Source: Pedobacter steynii (GTDB lineage: Bacteria; Bacteroidota; Bacteroidia; Sphingobacteriales; Sphingobacteriaceae). Taken from it: DNA of 64,000 nt. The position numbers and the translations under genes were made by a program. Every line of letters starts with the position of its first letter. The stretch's first letter is position 1. The notes under the pieces were generated by a model, which saw nothing but the letters and a program-made list of their open reading frames with translations, was not told the DNA's origin and did no database searches. Shown here in pieces: positions 18,496 through 27,720 of this stretch. The DNA lies in contig NZ_FNGY01000004.1 of NCBI RefSeq assembly GCF_900103665.1, positions 496,001-560,000 of the forward strand. Reading direction: 5' to 3'.

Positions 18496-19671
18496 CTATT
18501 TCTTAAGTGAGAACTTATAAATCGTTACTGTTTTGTATTCCTGTCCTGGTTTCAATGTGGTTGACGGAAAGGCCGGTTGATTTGGTGCATCTGGAAAATG
18601 CTGTGTCTCCAGGCAAAATGCAGAACGGTGTGGGTAACTGCTTTTCCCTTTTCCATCATGATCTGCTCCGGTTAAAAAGTTACCACTGTAAAACTGAAGG
18701 CCAGGCTCTTCTGTCAGGATTTCCATTACGATACCCGTTTTCGGACTGCTCACTGTGGCTACTTTCTGCAAGCCTGCTGCTTTTCTTAACACAAAATTAT
18801 GATCGTAGCCTTTTCCATATTTCAATTGCTGATTGCTTTCGTTGATCCTGGCACCAATCAAAGTTGGCTTATTGAAATCAAATGGTGTACCTGCAAGCTT
18901 TTCAATTTTTCCGGTCGGAATTAAGGTTTCATCCACCGGTGTGTAGGTATCTGCGTCGATACTCAGTAAATGATCGGTAATCGTCGAATCGCCTGCCCCG
19001 TTCAGGTTAAAATAGGCATGATTGGTCAGGTTAACCACCGTGTTTTTATCGGTTGTTGCAAGATAACTGATTTTAACTTCATTGTCGTCCGTCAGCTCAT
19101 AGGTTACTTTAACCTTTAAATTGCCTGGATAGCCCCCTTCTCCATCTTTAGAAAAATAGCTCAGTTCCAAGGTCTGTTCATTGATTTTTTTAGCCTCCCA
19201 GACCTGTCCGTAAAAACCACTGGAACCACCGTGCAGGGTGTTTACGCCATCATTCAGTTCCAGCTGGTAAGCTTTTCCATCCAGACTGAATTTCCCTTTT
19301 GCAATTCGGTTTCCATACCGGCCGATTAAGGCACCAAAAAAAGGTTCTCCTTTTTTCTGATATGATTTCAGGCTGTCGTAGCCCAATACCACATCTGTGA
19401 AACCATTTTTAGCATCAGGAACCAATAAAGACACGAGGCGTCCACCATAATTGGTAATTACTGCTTTTGCACTATGCTTATTCACCAAAGTATAGAGGCT
19501 CACTACTTTTCCTTTTACCTCCCCCTTAAAAGCTCCGGAATCGGGAAGAGAGAACATTGATACTGCAGAAGTATCGCTGAATGCAGGATTTTTATTTAAG
19601 GAGCTGGTACATCCACTTAAAAGCCCAGCAAAAATGAGGGCTAAGCAGGTAGGATAAAGTCTGTTGTTCAT
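18496..19671 (-). CDS. galM: Aldose 1-epimerase (mutarotase), lipoprotein
   Basis: The protein is 391 aa. It starts with a lipoprotein signal (lipobox LLSGC, Cys near 21), so it is probably anchored in the periplasm or outer membrane. The GalM fold motifs are FGALIGRYGNRIAKG, the catalytic His in NLTNHAYFNL, GYDHNFVL, and the catalytic Glu in FCLETQHFPDAPN. Mutarotases interconvert alpha and beta anomers of aldoses, here probably arabinose before uptake or isomerisation. A near-identical copy of the AraR-type palindrome lies 43 bases upstream of the start, which places it in the arabinose regulon by inference. The gene is monocistronic, with its own terminator. Confidence 0.94.
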   Translation of the reverse strand: MNNRLYPTCLALIFAGLLSGCTSSLNKNPAFSDTSAVSMFSLPDSGAFKGEVKGKVVSLYTLVNKHSAKAVITNYGGRLVSLLVPDAKNGFTDVVLGYDSLKSYQKKGEPFFGALIGRYGNRIAKGKFSLDGKAYQLELNDGVNTLHGGSSGFYGQVWEAKKINEQTLELSYFSKDGEGGYPGNLKVKVTYELTDDNEVKISYLATTDKNTVVNLTNHAYFNLNGAGDSTITDHLLSIDADTYTPVDETLIPTGKIEKLAGTPFDFNKPTLIGARINESNQQLKYGKGYDHNFVLRKAAGLQKVATVSSPKTGIVMEILTEEPGLQFYSGNFLTGADHDGKGKSSYPHRSAFCLETQHFPDAPNQPAFPSTTLKPGQEYKTVTIYKFSLKK

Positions 19672-19713
19672 ACGTTTCTTGCTATATTTGATTGCATCTC
19701 TAATGTAGAAAAA

Positions 19714-19746
19714 GAATATTAAATGTCAAAATAACATTTAATATTC
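19714..19746. promoter_or_regulatory. Putative AraR operator upstream of mutarotase gene
   Basis: Perfect 13-bp inverted repeat (GAATATTAAATGT and ACATTTAATATTC) with a 7-bp spacer CAAAATA. Its inner 9-7-9 core matches the repeats upstream of araB and of the GH43 operon (shared pattern AWTAAAYGT, N7, ACRWTTAWT). Confidence 0.78.
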
Positions 19747-19804
19747 AAACCTCAGTCCTGCCCTATTTTATGCGGTCCTTAAAAGCAAACAATATCCGCT
19801 GCTG

Positions 19805-21286
19805 TTACGGTACCAAACCTTTGAGAATTGCAACACCCCTTATCAATTCTTCTTTAGATGAAGAGGCAAAACCCAAACGGATGCCGTTGGTTTTATAATC
19901 AGGATATTGATGTCCTTTACCATCGGAGATATACAAACCTTTACTGTAGGCATTCTTTGCCAGGGTTTCCAGGTTTATTGAAGGATCAAATTCCGTCCAG
20001 ACGGTCATGCCTCCTTCAGGAATGGTAAAATTCACCAGACCTTTTAATTCAGTACTTAGCAAGTCGCAAAAAAGATCCCGTCTTTTTTCATATACCGACA
20101 ATGCCTTCCTGAGGTAGCGTTGTGTCGTATTGTCGTTTAGCAGCTCAGCCATCGCATTGTCTAAAATGTGATCTCCCTGCCTATCTAACAAAATCCGAAC
20201 CTTGGCGAGGTGTTGGATCACGTTTTCTGCTGCGACCAGGTATCCCATACGAAAAGCAGGGGAAAAGCTTTTTCCGAATGATCCACAGTAGATAACCATT
20301 CCATTTTCATCGGCACTCGCTAAGGGTAATAGCGGACGGTGCTTATAGTGAAAATCATAATCGTAGTCATCCTCAAAAATGATGAAACCATATTCGTTAG
20401 CGAGTCGTAATAATTCTAACCTCCGATCGATCCGGAGCGATACTGTAGTCGGATAATGATGATGCGGTGTGACGTAAACCATCCTTACTTTTTGTTTCCT
20501 GCAGATTTCTCTCAGTTCATCAACCACGATTCCATATTCATCTACCTTGATACCGATATGCTTTGCCCTGGCATGAATAAAATTATGCTCCGCTCTTTTC
20601 CAACCTGGAATACCCGAAACAATGACATCACCCGGTTTAATCAGTGCCGTACAGACCAGGTTAATGCCCATTAACGTTCCCCTTACGGAAAGAACGTTAC
20701 TTGCCTTTGCTTGTAAAGCCCGCGTCTCATTAAGGTAATTTGCGATGGCTTCTCTATAATAACCAGAGCCGGCAGAATTGCTGTAGCTCCCAAACTTATC
20801 ATATAATCCGCTTCGTGTCAACTGGGTCCGGTAAGCCCGATAAAACTCCTTTAATGGCGCCAGTCTCGGATCAGGATAGCCATCGTCTAAATGAAGTTCC
20901 GTAATTGGCGTGTCGGAAACGCTAGCAAGATAGTTTAGGGATGGTATTGCAAAACCAGCCTTCTTTAATGAAGCAGGTACCAGGCTTCCGCCCAGATTTT
21001 CCGGCTCATGGTCCACGATGTGTGAAGATACAAACGTGCCGCTGCCAACCAGACTTTCCAACCAGCCTTGTGTTTGCAATTCTTCATAGGCCTTAGTGAC
21101 TGTGATTCTGTTGATTTGCAATAAGGCGGCGATTTCCCTTGATCCCGGCAACTTCTGTCCCGAACGTAGCTTGCCTTTTTTGATGAAGGATAAGATCGCA
21201 TCGGAAAGCTGAAGATAAAGGGACCTGTCGGAAGAAGTGACAAATGAGATTTCAGTGAAAAGCTGCTGGACAATTGGACTACTCAT
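19805..21286 (-). CDS. MocR/GabR-type transcriptional regulator (GntR wHTH + aminotransferase-like)
   Basis: The protein is 493 aa. An N-terminal GntR winged helix (about 10-90; GQKLPGSREIAALLQINRIT) is joined to a fold-type I aminotransferase-like domain (about 120-490). That domain has YVTPHHHYPT, FEDDYDYDF and the PLP-lysine motif CGSFGKSFSP (Lys near 339). MocR proteins bind pyridoxal phosphate and regulate neighbouring, often divergent, genes. This one is divergent from paiB across a 75-bp region with TACC-type direct repeats, so it probably regulates paiB-paiA and itself. The effector could be a polyamine or amino acid adduct; this is inference. An alternative is a PdxR role, but no pdx genes are nearby. 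Confidence 0.92.
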   Translation of the reverse strand: MSSPIVQQLFTEISFVTSSDRSLYLQLSDAILSFIKKGKLRSGQKLPGSREIAALLQINRITVTKAYEELQTQGWLESLVGSGTFVSSHIVDHEPENLGGSLVPASLKKAGFAIPSLNYLASVSDTPITELHLDDGYPDPRLAPLKEFYRAYRTQLTRSGLYDKFGSYSNSAGSGYYREAIANYLNETRALQAKASNVLSVRGTLMGINLVCTALIKPGDVIVSGIPGWKRAEHNFIHARAKHIGIKVDEYGIVVDELREICRKQKVRMVYVTPHHHYPTTVSLRIDRRLELLRLANEYGFIIFEDDYDYDFHYKHRPLLPLASADENGMVIYCGSFGKSFSPAFRMGYLVAAENVIQHLAKVRILLDRQGDHILDNAMAELLNDNTTQRYLRKALSVYEKRRDLFCDLLSTELKGLVNFTIPEGGMTVWTEFDPSINLETLAKNAYSKGLYISDGKGHQYPDYKTNGIRLGFASSSKEELIRGVAILKGLVP

Positions 21287-21295
21287 TTTATTAAG

Positions 21296-21328
21296 ATTGG
21301 ACTATAAAGGTAATCCAATTATAAGGTA
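21296..21328. promoter_or_regulatory. Candidate MocR operator between mocR and paiB
   Basis: Two direct repeats, ACTATAAAGGTA (21301-21312) and ATTATAAGGTA (21318-21328), overlap an inverted pair ATTGGA / TCCAAT (21296-21301 and 21314-21319). Direct repeats containing GGTA/TACC are the usual targets of MocR-type dimers. Confidence 0.45.
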
Positions 21329-21361
21329 TTTTTGAGGAAACAAAAGGAAAGGGATTAATTT

Positions 21362-21967
21362 ATGTACATACCAAATCAATTTCAGTTTAAAGATGAGGCA
21401 GAAAAGATTGCTTTTATGAAGCAGTACAGTTTTGCAACAATCGTTACCAATAAGGAGCAGATCCCCATTGCAACACAATTGCCATTTTATATTAACGAAA
21501 GCTCAGATAAACTGGTCTTAACCTCTCATTTTGCCCTTGCCAATGAACAGGCGAAATATATCGAAGCCAATACTTCTTTGGTCCTGTTTACAGAACCACA
21601 TGCCTATATCTCTCCCCTTCACTATGATAAAGCCGAAAGTGTTCCCACCTGGGATTACATTTCTGTACATGCCTATGGCAAGGCAAAAGTCTTGGAAGAT
21701 GAAAGTTCCAAAATCAAGGTCCTGGAAGAGATGATCAGGTTTTATGACCAAAATTATTTAGCACAATGGGACAGTCTGTCCGACAAATTCAAAAAGGGAA
21801 TGATGAGGGGTATTGTGGCTTTCGAATTGGAAGTAACCGACCTGCAGGGACAAAAGAAATTAAGCCAGAATAAATCCAAGGCAGAGCGCCACCGGATCGT
21901 TGAGCATCTGGAAAAAATGGTCAATACCGTTGAAACTGACCTGGCAGCCTACATCAGAAAGCTATAA
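21362..21967 (+). CDS. paiB: PaiB-family FMN-binding protein
   Basis: The protein is 201 aa with a split-barrel flavin-binding fold. PaiB-type motifs are MYIPNQF at the N-terminus, the TQLPFYIN and LTSHFALAN strand region, PHAYISP and the VPTWDYISVHAYGKA segment, and a C-terminal KLSQNKS. Bacillus PaiB was described with PaiA as a repressor of sporulation and protease genes; FMN or haem-linked redox roles have been proposed for the family. Here it lies 21 bases upstream of the PaiA-like acetyltransferase gene, as in the classical pai operon, and is divergent from the MocR-type regulator. Confidence 0.9.
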   Translation: MYIPNQFQFKDEAEKIAFMKQYSFATIVTNKEQIPIATQLPFYINESSDKLVLTSHFALANEQAKYIEANTSLVLFTEPHAYISPLHYDKAESVPTWDYISVHAYGKAKVLEDESSKIKVLEEMIRFYDQNYLAQWDSLSDKFKKGMMRGIVAFELEVTDLQGQKKLSQNKSKAERHRIVEHLEKMVNTVETDLAAYIRKL

Positions 21968-21988
21968 CTTAGGAAATTAAAGCACATT

Positions 21989-22507
21989 ATGGAAAACATT
22001 AAAATCAGTAAAGCTTCTATCGAAGCGGTAGAAACTTTACAGGAAATCGGGAGGGCAACATTTTTTGAAACCTTTGCAACAAGCAATACCGGGGCCGATA
22101 TGAAAAAATATCTGGATGAGCATTTCAGCCGGGAGCAACTGATTACAGAGCTCAACCATCCGGATTCCCGGTTCTATATTGCATGGGAAGATCAAAGTCC
22201 GATCGGGTATTTGAAAGTAAATACAGCTCAGGCACAGACTGAGCTGCAGGATGAAAATTCACTGGAAATCGAGCGCATTTATGTGCTAAGCGCCTATCAT
22301 GGTAAGAAAGTCGGACAACAGCTGTATGAAAAAGCGCTGGAAGTGGCCGGACTATTAAAAAAATCCTCTGTCTGGTTGGGTGTTTGGGAAGAAAACCCAA
22401 GAGCTATAAAATTCTATACGAAAAATGGATTTGTTCCCTTCGGTCAGCACATCTTTAAAATGGGCGACGATGAGCAGACTGACATCATGATGAGACGGGA
22501 GCTCTAA
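21989..22507 (+). CDS. paiA: PaiA-like GNAT N-acetyltransferase
   Basis: The protein is 172 aa with a GNAT fold. The acetyl-CoA pyrophosphate loop is IYVLSAYHGKKVGQQL (Q/RxxGxG/A region), followed by WLGVWEENPRAIKFYTKNGF and the ending MGDDEQTDIMM typical of PaiA. Characterised PaiA proteins acetylate spermidine and spermine, lowering polyamine toxicity. It is co-directional with and 21 bases downstream of paiB. The combination of PaiA, PaiB and MocR suggests a small polyamine- or diamine-responsive module. Confidence 0.88.
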   Translation: MENIKISKASIEAVETLQEIGRATFFETFATSNTGADMKKYLDEHFSREQLITELNHPDSRFYIAWEDQSPIGYLKVNTAQAQTELQDENSLEIERIYVLSAYHGKKVGQQLYEKALEVAGLLKKSSVWLGVWEENPRAIKFYTKNGFVPFGQHIFKMGDDEQTDIMMRREL

Positions 22508-22514
22508 AGCATGA

Positions 22515-23390
22515 TCAGGGCTTCTTGTTCCGGCTGAAAAAGTCCCACATGAGCTCATTGATATTGATCTCAGTGCTTGTTTTCCCGAGGGGGAAGCCAA
22601 TATTAAAAGGATCACTCCCCGGCCAGGTATGTCCGCCTTCCTGAATGCTGACCAGCATCACCTCCGTACCCTGGTCGGCAACTTCAGTAATCAGTATCGA
22701 GGTGCCGTCTTTTTTATCCCGGTCAATTGACCTTTCCTTTTTCTGTTTTAAGGAAAGTCGGTTATGCGAGATCCAATAATCGAAGGTCGACAATGCCGAA
22801 CTGTAAGCACCAGCTTTTCCGTTGTAATTCACCACCTGATCAGCTGTTCCTGAAACCTGCATCACCGCAATTTTTTGGTCTGAACGTTTATAGTATTTTA
22901 CAGAGTCAGGCAGAGCCCCTCCTATTGAAGCTACTGCAGCGAAGGTTTCCGGCATTTCGGTCGCGAGACGATGACAAAAGAATCCTCCTCTTGACAGGCC
23001 CGTAGCAAATACTGCCTTGGTATTAATGTTGTAACGACGCCTTAACGTATCATTCAGGGCTTTAATAAACCCAATATCATCAGTCCCATTTAAATAAGAC
23101 ATTTCAAACCCTACATTCCAATCTGCATTAATGCCGCTGGGGTAAACCACAATAAAATTAAGCTTATCGGCTGTCTTATTCATTCCTGAATAAAACATTT
23201 GTTCGGTTGCCGTCATTCCTCCCCCATGAAAATTATAGAGGAGCGGGTATGTTTTCTTTGCGTCGTAAGTCTTCGGAAGATATACGATATACTTCCTTTT
23301 AGCCTGTTTAAATTTAAACGACTGCATTTGTGCACTAACTGTGCTTAAAGTAACCATGGCAATGAACGCCAGAAGAATCATTTTTTTCAT
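22515..23390 (-). CDS. Exported CE1/PHB-depolymerase-like serine esterase
   Basis: The protein is 291 aa with a signal peptide ending near residue 20 (STVSAQ). It is an alpha/beta hydrolase of the LpqC/feruloyl-esterase type: oxyanion region NFHGGGMT, nucleophile Ser in TGLSRGG, Asp in SGTADQVV and His in EGGHTWPG. Such enzymes release ferulate or acetyl groups from plant cell-wall polysaccharides, or degrade short polyesters. It converges on paiA with a 7-base gap and has no hydrolase partner directly adjacent, so the substrate is uncertain. The plant-polysaccharide setting of the window favours a carbohydrate esterase. Confidence 0.85.
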   Translation of the reverse strand: MKKMILLAFIAMVTLSTVSAQMQSFKFKQAKRKYIVYLPKTYDAKKTYPLLYNFHGGGMTATEQMFYSGMNKTADKLNFIVVYPSGINADWNVGFEMSYLNGTDDIGFIKALNDTLRRRYNINTKAVFATGLSRGGFFCHRLATEMPETFAAVASIGGALPDSVKYYKRSDQKIAVMQVSGTADQVVNYNGKAGAYSSALSTFDYWISHNRLSLKQKKERSIDRDKKDGTSILITEVADQGTEVMLVSIQEGGHTWPGSDPFNIGFPLGKTSTEININELMWDFFSRNKKP

Positions 23391-23484
23391 CTTATGTTTT
23401 TGATGTAAAACAAGGTTAAAATGAAAAACACATCTTCTTAGATGATCATTTCGTCAGTCAAAATGGTAATTCCGCTGATGTTTT

Positions 23485-24546
23485 TTAGACAGACTGCATT
23501 TTATACTTTTCCGCTTCTTTGCGAAAGACCGATGGGGTGCTCCCTGTAACTTTCTTAAATGCACTGTTAAAACTGCTCAGGCTGGAAAAACCGGATTCGT
23601 AGGCGATAAAAGAAATGTTGTAATGCTGAAAACTTTGATCTGCGAATAAGGTGCAAGCATGAGCAATGCGGTATTGATTGATGAAGTTATTAAAATTTGA
23701 CTGATAGCAAAGGTTAATCGCCATGGATGCCTTTTGGGTGCTGACTTTTAAACGCTGACTCAATATTGCCAGGCTAAGATCAGCATCTTTATACAATTCA
23801 TCATCAGTCAGCAGCTTTTTTATATTTTCAAAAATCTCGGTTGTCTCCGTTGGGCTCAATGGCGTTGTCTGATATTTAGCTGCCGACTGATCATTCATAT
23901 ACCCCTTTTTGATATAGATCCATGTTATTCCATAGGCAATTACAGAATACAATACCGGCCCTATAATGTAAGGGATTTTATCTTCCACAATATTTAGTAC
24001 ATAAACGGCCCAGATTGCCGTTAACGCATAACATAAAAGAAGTAACCATTGTATATATGAAGTATTTCCGCTTTCCTTTCTGACCCTGTTTATGTAACGA
24101 AAGCTCATGAATAAATAAATAAAATAATGGCCATAGTACACACAAAACATCAGGATAAACATCCAGGTTGGGGTCGTTTTAATCCATTCTTTACTGATCA
24201 TTAAGGCCCCTGAAAATGCTACCAGAAAGGGTATAAAATGTAAAAATGTGCTTTTTTGTAACCGAAATAATTTTTTCAAGACGGAGCAGACGTATAGATA
24301 ATAGAGAGGACCGATCAACATCAAAGCTGCAAGACCGGTAAATATAAGTTGCAAATCAATATGGTCTGCAAATTCGAGAATCACCGATTTACCAATGCGA
24401 AAACTGAGTACAAACAGCATCAGGCAAAGTATTCTATTAGAAATGCGCTTGCCTTTTGAAGAGGTCCAAAGGTAAATGCCCAGGAAAAAACCATGCAGCA
24501 CACCCAGTCCGCTAATTAAAACAAGAAATAGATTTGTAACCGACAT
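23485..24546 (-). CDS. Membrane-anchored AraC-family transcriptional regulator
   Basis: The protein is 353 aa. Seven hydrophobic segments fill about residues 1-220, and an AraC/XylS double helix-turn-helix occupies about 245-350 (DADLSLAILSQRLKVSTQKAS; ISFIAYESGFSSLSSFNSAFKKVTG region). This membrane-plus-AraC architecture is frequent in Bacteroidota and presumably senses a signal at the inner membrane and binds DNA from there. It is transcribed leftward, 94 bases upstream of the esterase gene, which may be its target. Ligand and regulon are unknown. Confidence 0.88.
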   Translation of the reverse strand: MSVTNLFLVLISGLGVLHGFFLGIYLWTSSKGKRISNRILCLMLFVLSFRIGKSVILEFADHIDLQLIFTGLAALMLIGPLYYLYVCSVLKKLFRLQKSTFLHFIPFLVAFSGALMISKEWIKTTPTWMFILMFCVYYGHYFIYLFMSFRYINRVRKESGNTSYIQWLLLLCYALTAIWAVYVLNIVEDKIPYIIGPVLYSVIAYGITWIYIKKGYMNDQSAAKYQTTPLSPTETTEIFENIKKLLTDDELYKDADLSLAILSQRLKVSTQKASMAINLCYQSNFNNFINQYRIAHACTLFADQSFQHYNISFIAYESGFSSLSSFNSAFKKVTGSTPSVFRKEAEKYKMQSV

Positions 24547-24589
24547 ATGTAAAAGATATTCTCCCTAAATCTATAAATTTAGGAGATGT

Positions 24590-24632
24590 AAAATAAAAAA
24601 ATCAGGAGCCCTTGATTGAAACAGGCTCCTGA
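24590..24632 (-). terminator. Terminator of GH31-susCD-lipoprotein operon
   Basis: On the minus strand, stem TCAGGAGCC / GGCTCCTGA (24632-24624 with 24610-24602) with a 13-nt loop precedes a T-rich tract. It lies about 30 bases after the stop codon of the PKD lipoprotein gene. Confidence 0.8.
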
Positions 24633-24665
24633 AAGGTTTTAAATTAATATATCGGTCGCATATAT

Positions 24666-26078
24666 TTATAGTATATAGTGGAAAGCAAACCATTCGTCTT
24701 TTCCGGTATTATAGTCGGTACCAAACCAAATGCCTTTACTTTCAATTTTACCGGGAAATGCTTTTACTACTTTAAATGTATTTTTCAGCGGTGTAATACT
24801 GCTTCCGGGAAACTGGATCAACAATTCTCCGTTTAAGATGACTTCGTTCGTCTGTTCATTAATCGTAAAAGTTCCTGAACTGACTACACCATGTTGATTT
24901 CTGGTGTATTTCGATCCTCCGGTCCGACTAAACAATATCCATGAATCTTTAGCAACCGCATCCAGGGCATTGTTCCATCCCCAGTCGCGGGTATCATTAT
25001 GAGATTTGGTCCAACCTTTACCTTTAGCAATCCAGTCTATAGGGTTCCCTTCTGCATCAATCTTCCACACCCTTCCGGCAGTCCCTGTTCCGGTGAGCGT
25101 AGTCAATAGTTCCCCGGTTTTGAATGTCGGGTCAAAGCCTTCATCAGGGCCGGTCACAGGGGGTACATAATTATCCGAAAAGGCTTTAGTCAGGAAATTA
25201 TAAACAAGCATTGCAGACCCTTCACCATCTACATCTTTATCCCTTATGACGCCCAATTGCATCGTATTTTCATCCAGCGACAGGATTTTATAATTCGTCC
25301 AGTTGCTGATCCCCGTAATGCCGTTTTTGGCCGGTTTATATCCTCTTAAGATCGCGGCATTGTTAATGGTCAGTATTTTTCCGGCAACATTTAAAAAGTA
25401 AGTTCCGGTCTGGCTATTGATGTTTTCCATCGGCTTAACCGCTTTAAAAACCGCAGCTCCTTTTAAACTGAAAGTCATCGAGCCATAATTGCCCTGAGTC
25501 ATCGTATTTGGGTACATGTCCCCTAAACCTGCTTCCCAGACCCAGCAATCCCCACCATAGCAGCCGGTTTGTACTGCACCATCTTTCCATGGTCCACCAG
25601 CTTTAAGCCAGCCAATATTGGTCCCATAAAAGTACATAGGCCCATTGAAAAACTTCGCTTCCGTATCCAGTACCCATTCTTTTTCCTTGCCCACACCACC
25701 TGTAAGCGCTGTCCATAACGGATCATTCACATAGTTCAGGTTATCCTGCGTCACCTTAACCACCACAGAATCCAGTTTAACCACACGCCCACCTGTAGCA
25801 ACAGAAAAGCGAACTACATAATCACCGGCAAAAGCAAACCTCACCGTATCGGTCATTTTTGTAGAGGTTCCGGTGCCATAATCCCACATAGGCAATGTAC
25901 CGGGTGTCATATTTTTCAAGATCACCGTATTTCCTCCTGCATCTGCTTTCATATCCTGCAGGACTGAAAATTTGATTTCAGATTTATCGAGAACTTCTCC
26001 CATGCTGTGTTTATCCTTTTTACAGGAGAAAAGAAAAGGCAATAAGGAAATCATCAAAAGTTTTATATATCGTTTCAT
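24666..26078 (-). CDS. SusE-position surface lipoprotein with PKD-like domain
   Basis: The ATG at 26078 is preferred over one at 26111: it begins a lipoprotein signal (MKRYIKLLMISLLPFLFSC, lipobox LFSC) and no longer overlaps susD. The protein is 470 aa. A PKD-like beta-sandwich occupies about residues 35-120, ending in a repeated VVKVTQ strand. A larger domain with many Trp and Gly follows, whose two halves share the phrases KEWVLDTEA and RVWKIDAEG. It sits directly after SusC and SusD, where glycan-binding surface lipoproteins (SusE/F-type) are normally encoded. Carbohydrate binding at the cell surface is inferred; no catalytic motif was recognised. Confidence 0.75.
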   Translation of the reverse strand: MKRYIKLLMISLLPFLFSCKKDKHSMGEVLDKSEIKFSVLQDMKADAGGNTVILKNMTPGTLPMWDYGTGTSTKMTDTVRFAFAGDYVVRFSVATGGRVVKLDSVVVKVTQDNLNYVNDPLWTALTGGVGKEKEWVLDTEAKFFNGPMYFYGTNIGWLKAGGPWKDGAVQTGCYGGDCWVWEAGLGDMYPNTMTQGNYGSMTFSLKGAAVFKAVKPMENINSQTGTYFLNVAGKILTINNAAILRGYKPAKNGITGISNWTNYKILSLDENTMQLGVIRDKDVDGEGSAMLVYNFLTKAFSDNYVPPVTGPDEGFDPTFKTGELLTTLTGTGTAGRVWKIDAEGNPIDWIAKGKGWTKSHNDTRDWGWNNALDAVAKDSWILFSRTGGSKYTRNQHGVVSSGTFTINEQTNEVILNGELLIQFPGSSITPLKNTFKVVKAFPGKIESKGIWFGTDYNTGKDEWFAFHYIL

Positions 26079-26104
26079 TTCTATTCGATTAAATGATGAA
26101 GCGG

Positions 26105-27703
26105 CTACCAACCCGCATTTTGTTTTAAGGTTCCGTTAGACAAAGTGATCTCGCTGTGAGGAATCTGTTGCAGTCCTTTGGTGAGGATGATGTTGCCTGC
26201 AGAGATCGTTTTAGTAACCGGCTGACCACCATTTAACAGTGTCGTGCTTTCTGCAATCTCTTGCGCTGCTTTATTCACACCCTGACGCAGCAGGTCGTAA
26301 TAACGAATGCCTTCAAAGGCAAATTCCAGTCTGCGTTCTTTCATCATGTTGTCCTGAGTCAGGACTAATGGCGTAAATGCACCCTGATAAGCACGTTGCC
26401 GTACCTCGTTGAAATAGGTCTGTGCATTGGGGCTGCCCAGTTCTGCGGCCATCAGCAATACATCGGCATAGCGGATCGACACATAATCCTGATATTGCCC
26501 AATGGAGAAATTTGGATTACCATTGGCATTCGGCAAGGGTTTACCATCCAGACCAATCATCGGACTGTATTTCTTAATATAATATCCCGTATACTCCCTT
26601 TGCTTATTCTGACTGACAAATGGAATCTTTTCATCGGCAATAGAAATGATGGAACCTGATTTTCGGGTATCACCGGCTGCATAGGCACTCCACAACTTAG
26701 GATTCACGGTTTCTGCACCCCAGCCACTGCCATAAGGGTAAAACGATTGATCTCTCAATCCCCCAAACACCATCCAATGGTTACCATCTGTATTTCCGTT
26801 GTAATCGCTGGTAAAGGTATATTTGATGGCAAAAATGGTTTCCTTATTGTCTTCACCTGCGTAAGCATCCAGCGAAGCTGCCGGCCATAGCTTTGCAAAA
26901 TCAGGGATCAGGCCATAACCACCTGTGCTGATGACATGCTCTAAATAGCCCAGTGTCTTTGTCTTATCCACGACTCCAACCAGATCCGCTTTTGAATAAT
27001 AACCTGTATAGTATAGAAAAACCCGCCCCAATAACGCTTCAGCAGCGTATTTAGTGACCCTACCGTGACTACCAACTGCCTGCGCAGGATAAGCAACTGC
27101 AGCCATATTATCTGCTGCAAAAACAAGATCATTGGCAATTACTTTATAAACTTCATCAGGATTTGCCTGGGAAACATTTTCTGCTGAAGGTGCTGTCAAT
27201 AAGGGAATATCCCCCCATAAACGGACCATATCAAATAACAGATATGCCCGCAAAAAGCGCGCTTCCGACTCATAGGTCTTTCTCAATTGAGCATCATTAC
27301 CCCATTGAATCTGATCCATTTTACTAATCAGCACATTACAACGATACAATGCCTGGTAATATAGGATCCAATTGCGGCCAAACATATTCTGATCTGAAGG
27401 GGAACGTGATTTATCAAATTCATCCAGCATCTGATAGCCGAATCCGTCTGAATTTCCGGTACCACCAAAAGTATTGTCAGACATTACCTCTGCTGCAACC
27501 GGCAAAGCAACACCGTCAGACCAAATGATCTGCAACCCATCATAACAACCAACCAAGGCATAAAGTGCGTCTTTTGGTGTTTTATAGTAGTTGACATCTG
27601 TTGCTGTAGTCATGGGTTCCGCATCAAGAAAACCTTTTTTACATGCGCCCATCATTAAAAGAAAAACTGCGCAGATGCTTAATTTTATAGTTATCGTCTT
27701 CAT
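26105..27703 (-). CDS. SusD/RagB-family outer-membrane glycan-binding lipoprotein
   Basis: The protein is 532 aa. Its lipoprotein signal ends at MMGACKKGF. The SusD N-terminal region has LDAEPMTTATD and the DALYALVGCYDGLQ helix. TPR-like helices include RAYLLFDMVRLWGDIPLLT. The C-terminal RagB/SusD domain has RYADVLLMAAE and ERRLEFAFEGIRYYDLLRQG, ending with IPHSEITLSNGTLKQNAGW. It lids the SusC channel encoded immediately upstream (17-base gap) and captures oligosaccharides at the surface. The substrate is probably a xylose-containing glycan, inferred from the GH31 gene in the same operon. Confidence 0.95.
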   Translation of the reverse strand: MKTITIKLSICAVFLLMMGACKKGFLDAEPMTTATDVNYYKTPKDALYALVGCYDGLQIIWSDGVALPVAAEVMSDNTFGGTGNSDGFGYQMLDEFDKSRSPSDQNMFGRNWILYYQALYRCNVLISKMDQIQWGNDAQLRKTYESEARFLRAYLLFDMVRLWGDIPLLTAPSAENVSQANPDEVYKVIANDLVFAADNMAAVAYPAQAVGSHGRVTKYAAEALLGRVFLYYTGYYSKADLVGVVDKTKTLGYLEHVISTGGYGLIPDFAKLWPAASLDAYAGEDNKETIFAIKYTFTSDYNGNTDGNHWMVFGGLRDQSFYPYGSGWGAETVNPKLWSAYAAGDTRKSGSIISIADEKIPFVSQNKQREYTGYYIKKYSPMIGLDGKPLPNANGNPNFSIGQYQDYVSIRYADVLLMAAELGSPNAQTYFNEVRQRAYQGAFTPLVLTQDNMMKERRLEFAFEGIRYYDLLRQGVNKAAQEIAESTTLLNGGQPVTKTISAGNIILTKGLQQIPHSEITLSNGTLKQNAGW

Positions 27704-27720
27704 AATTTTCTGTTCTGGAT

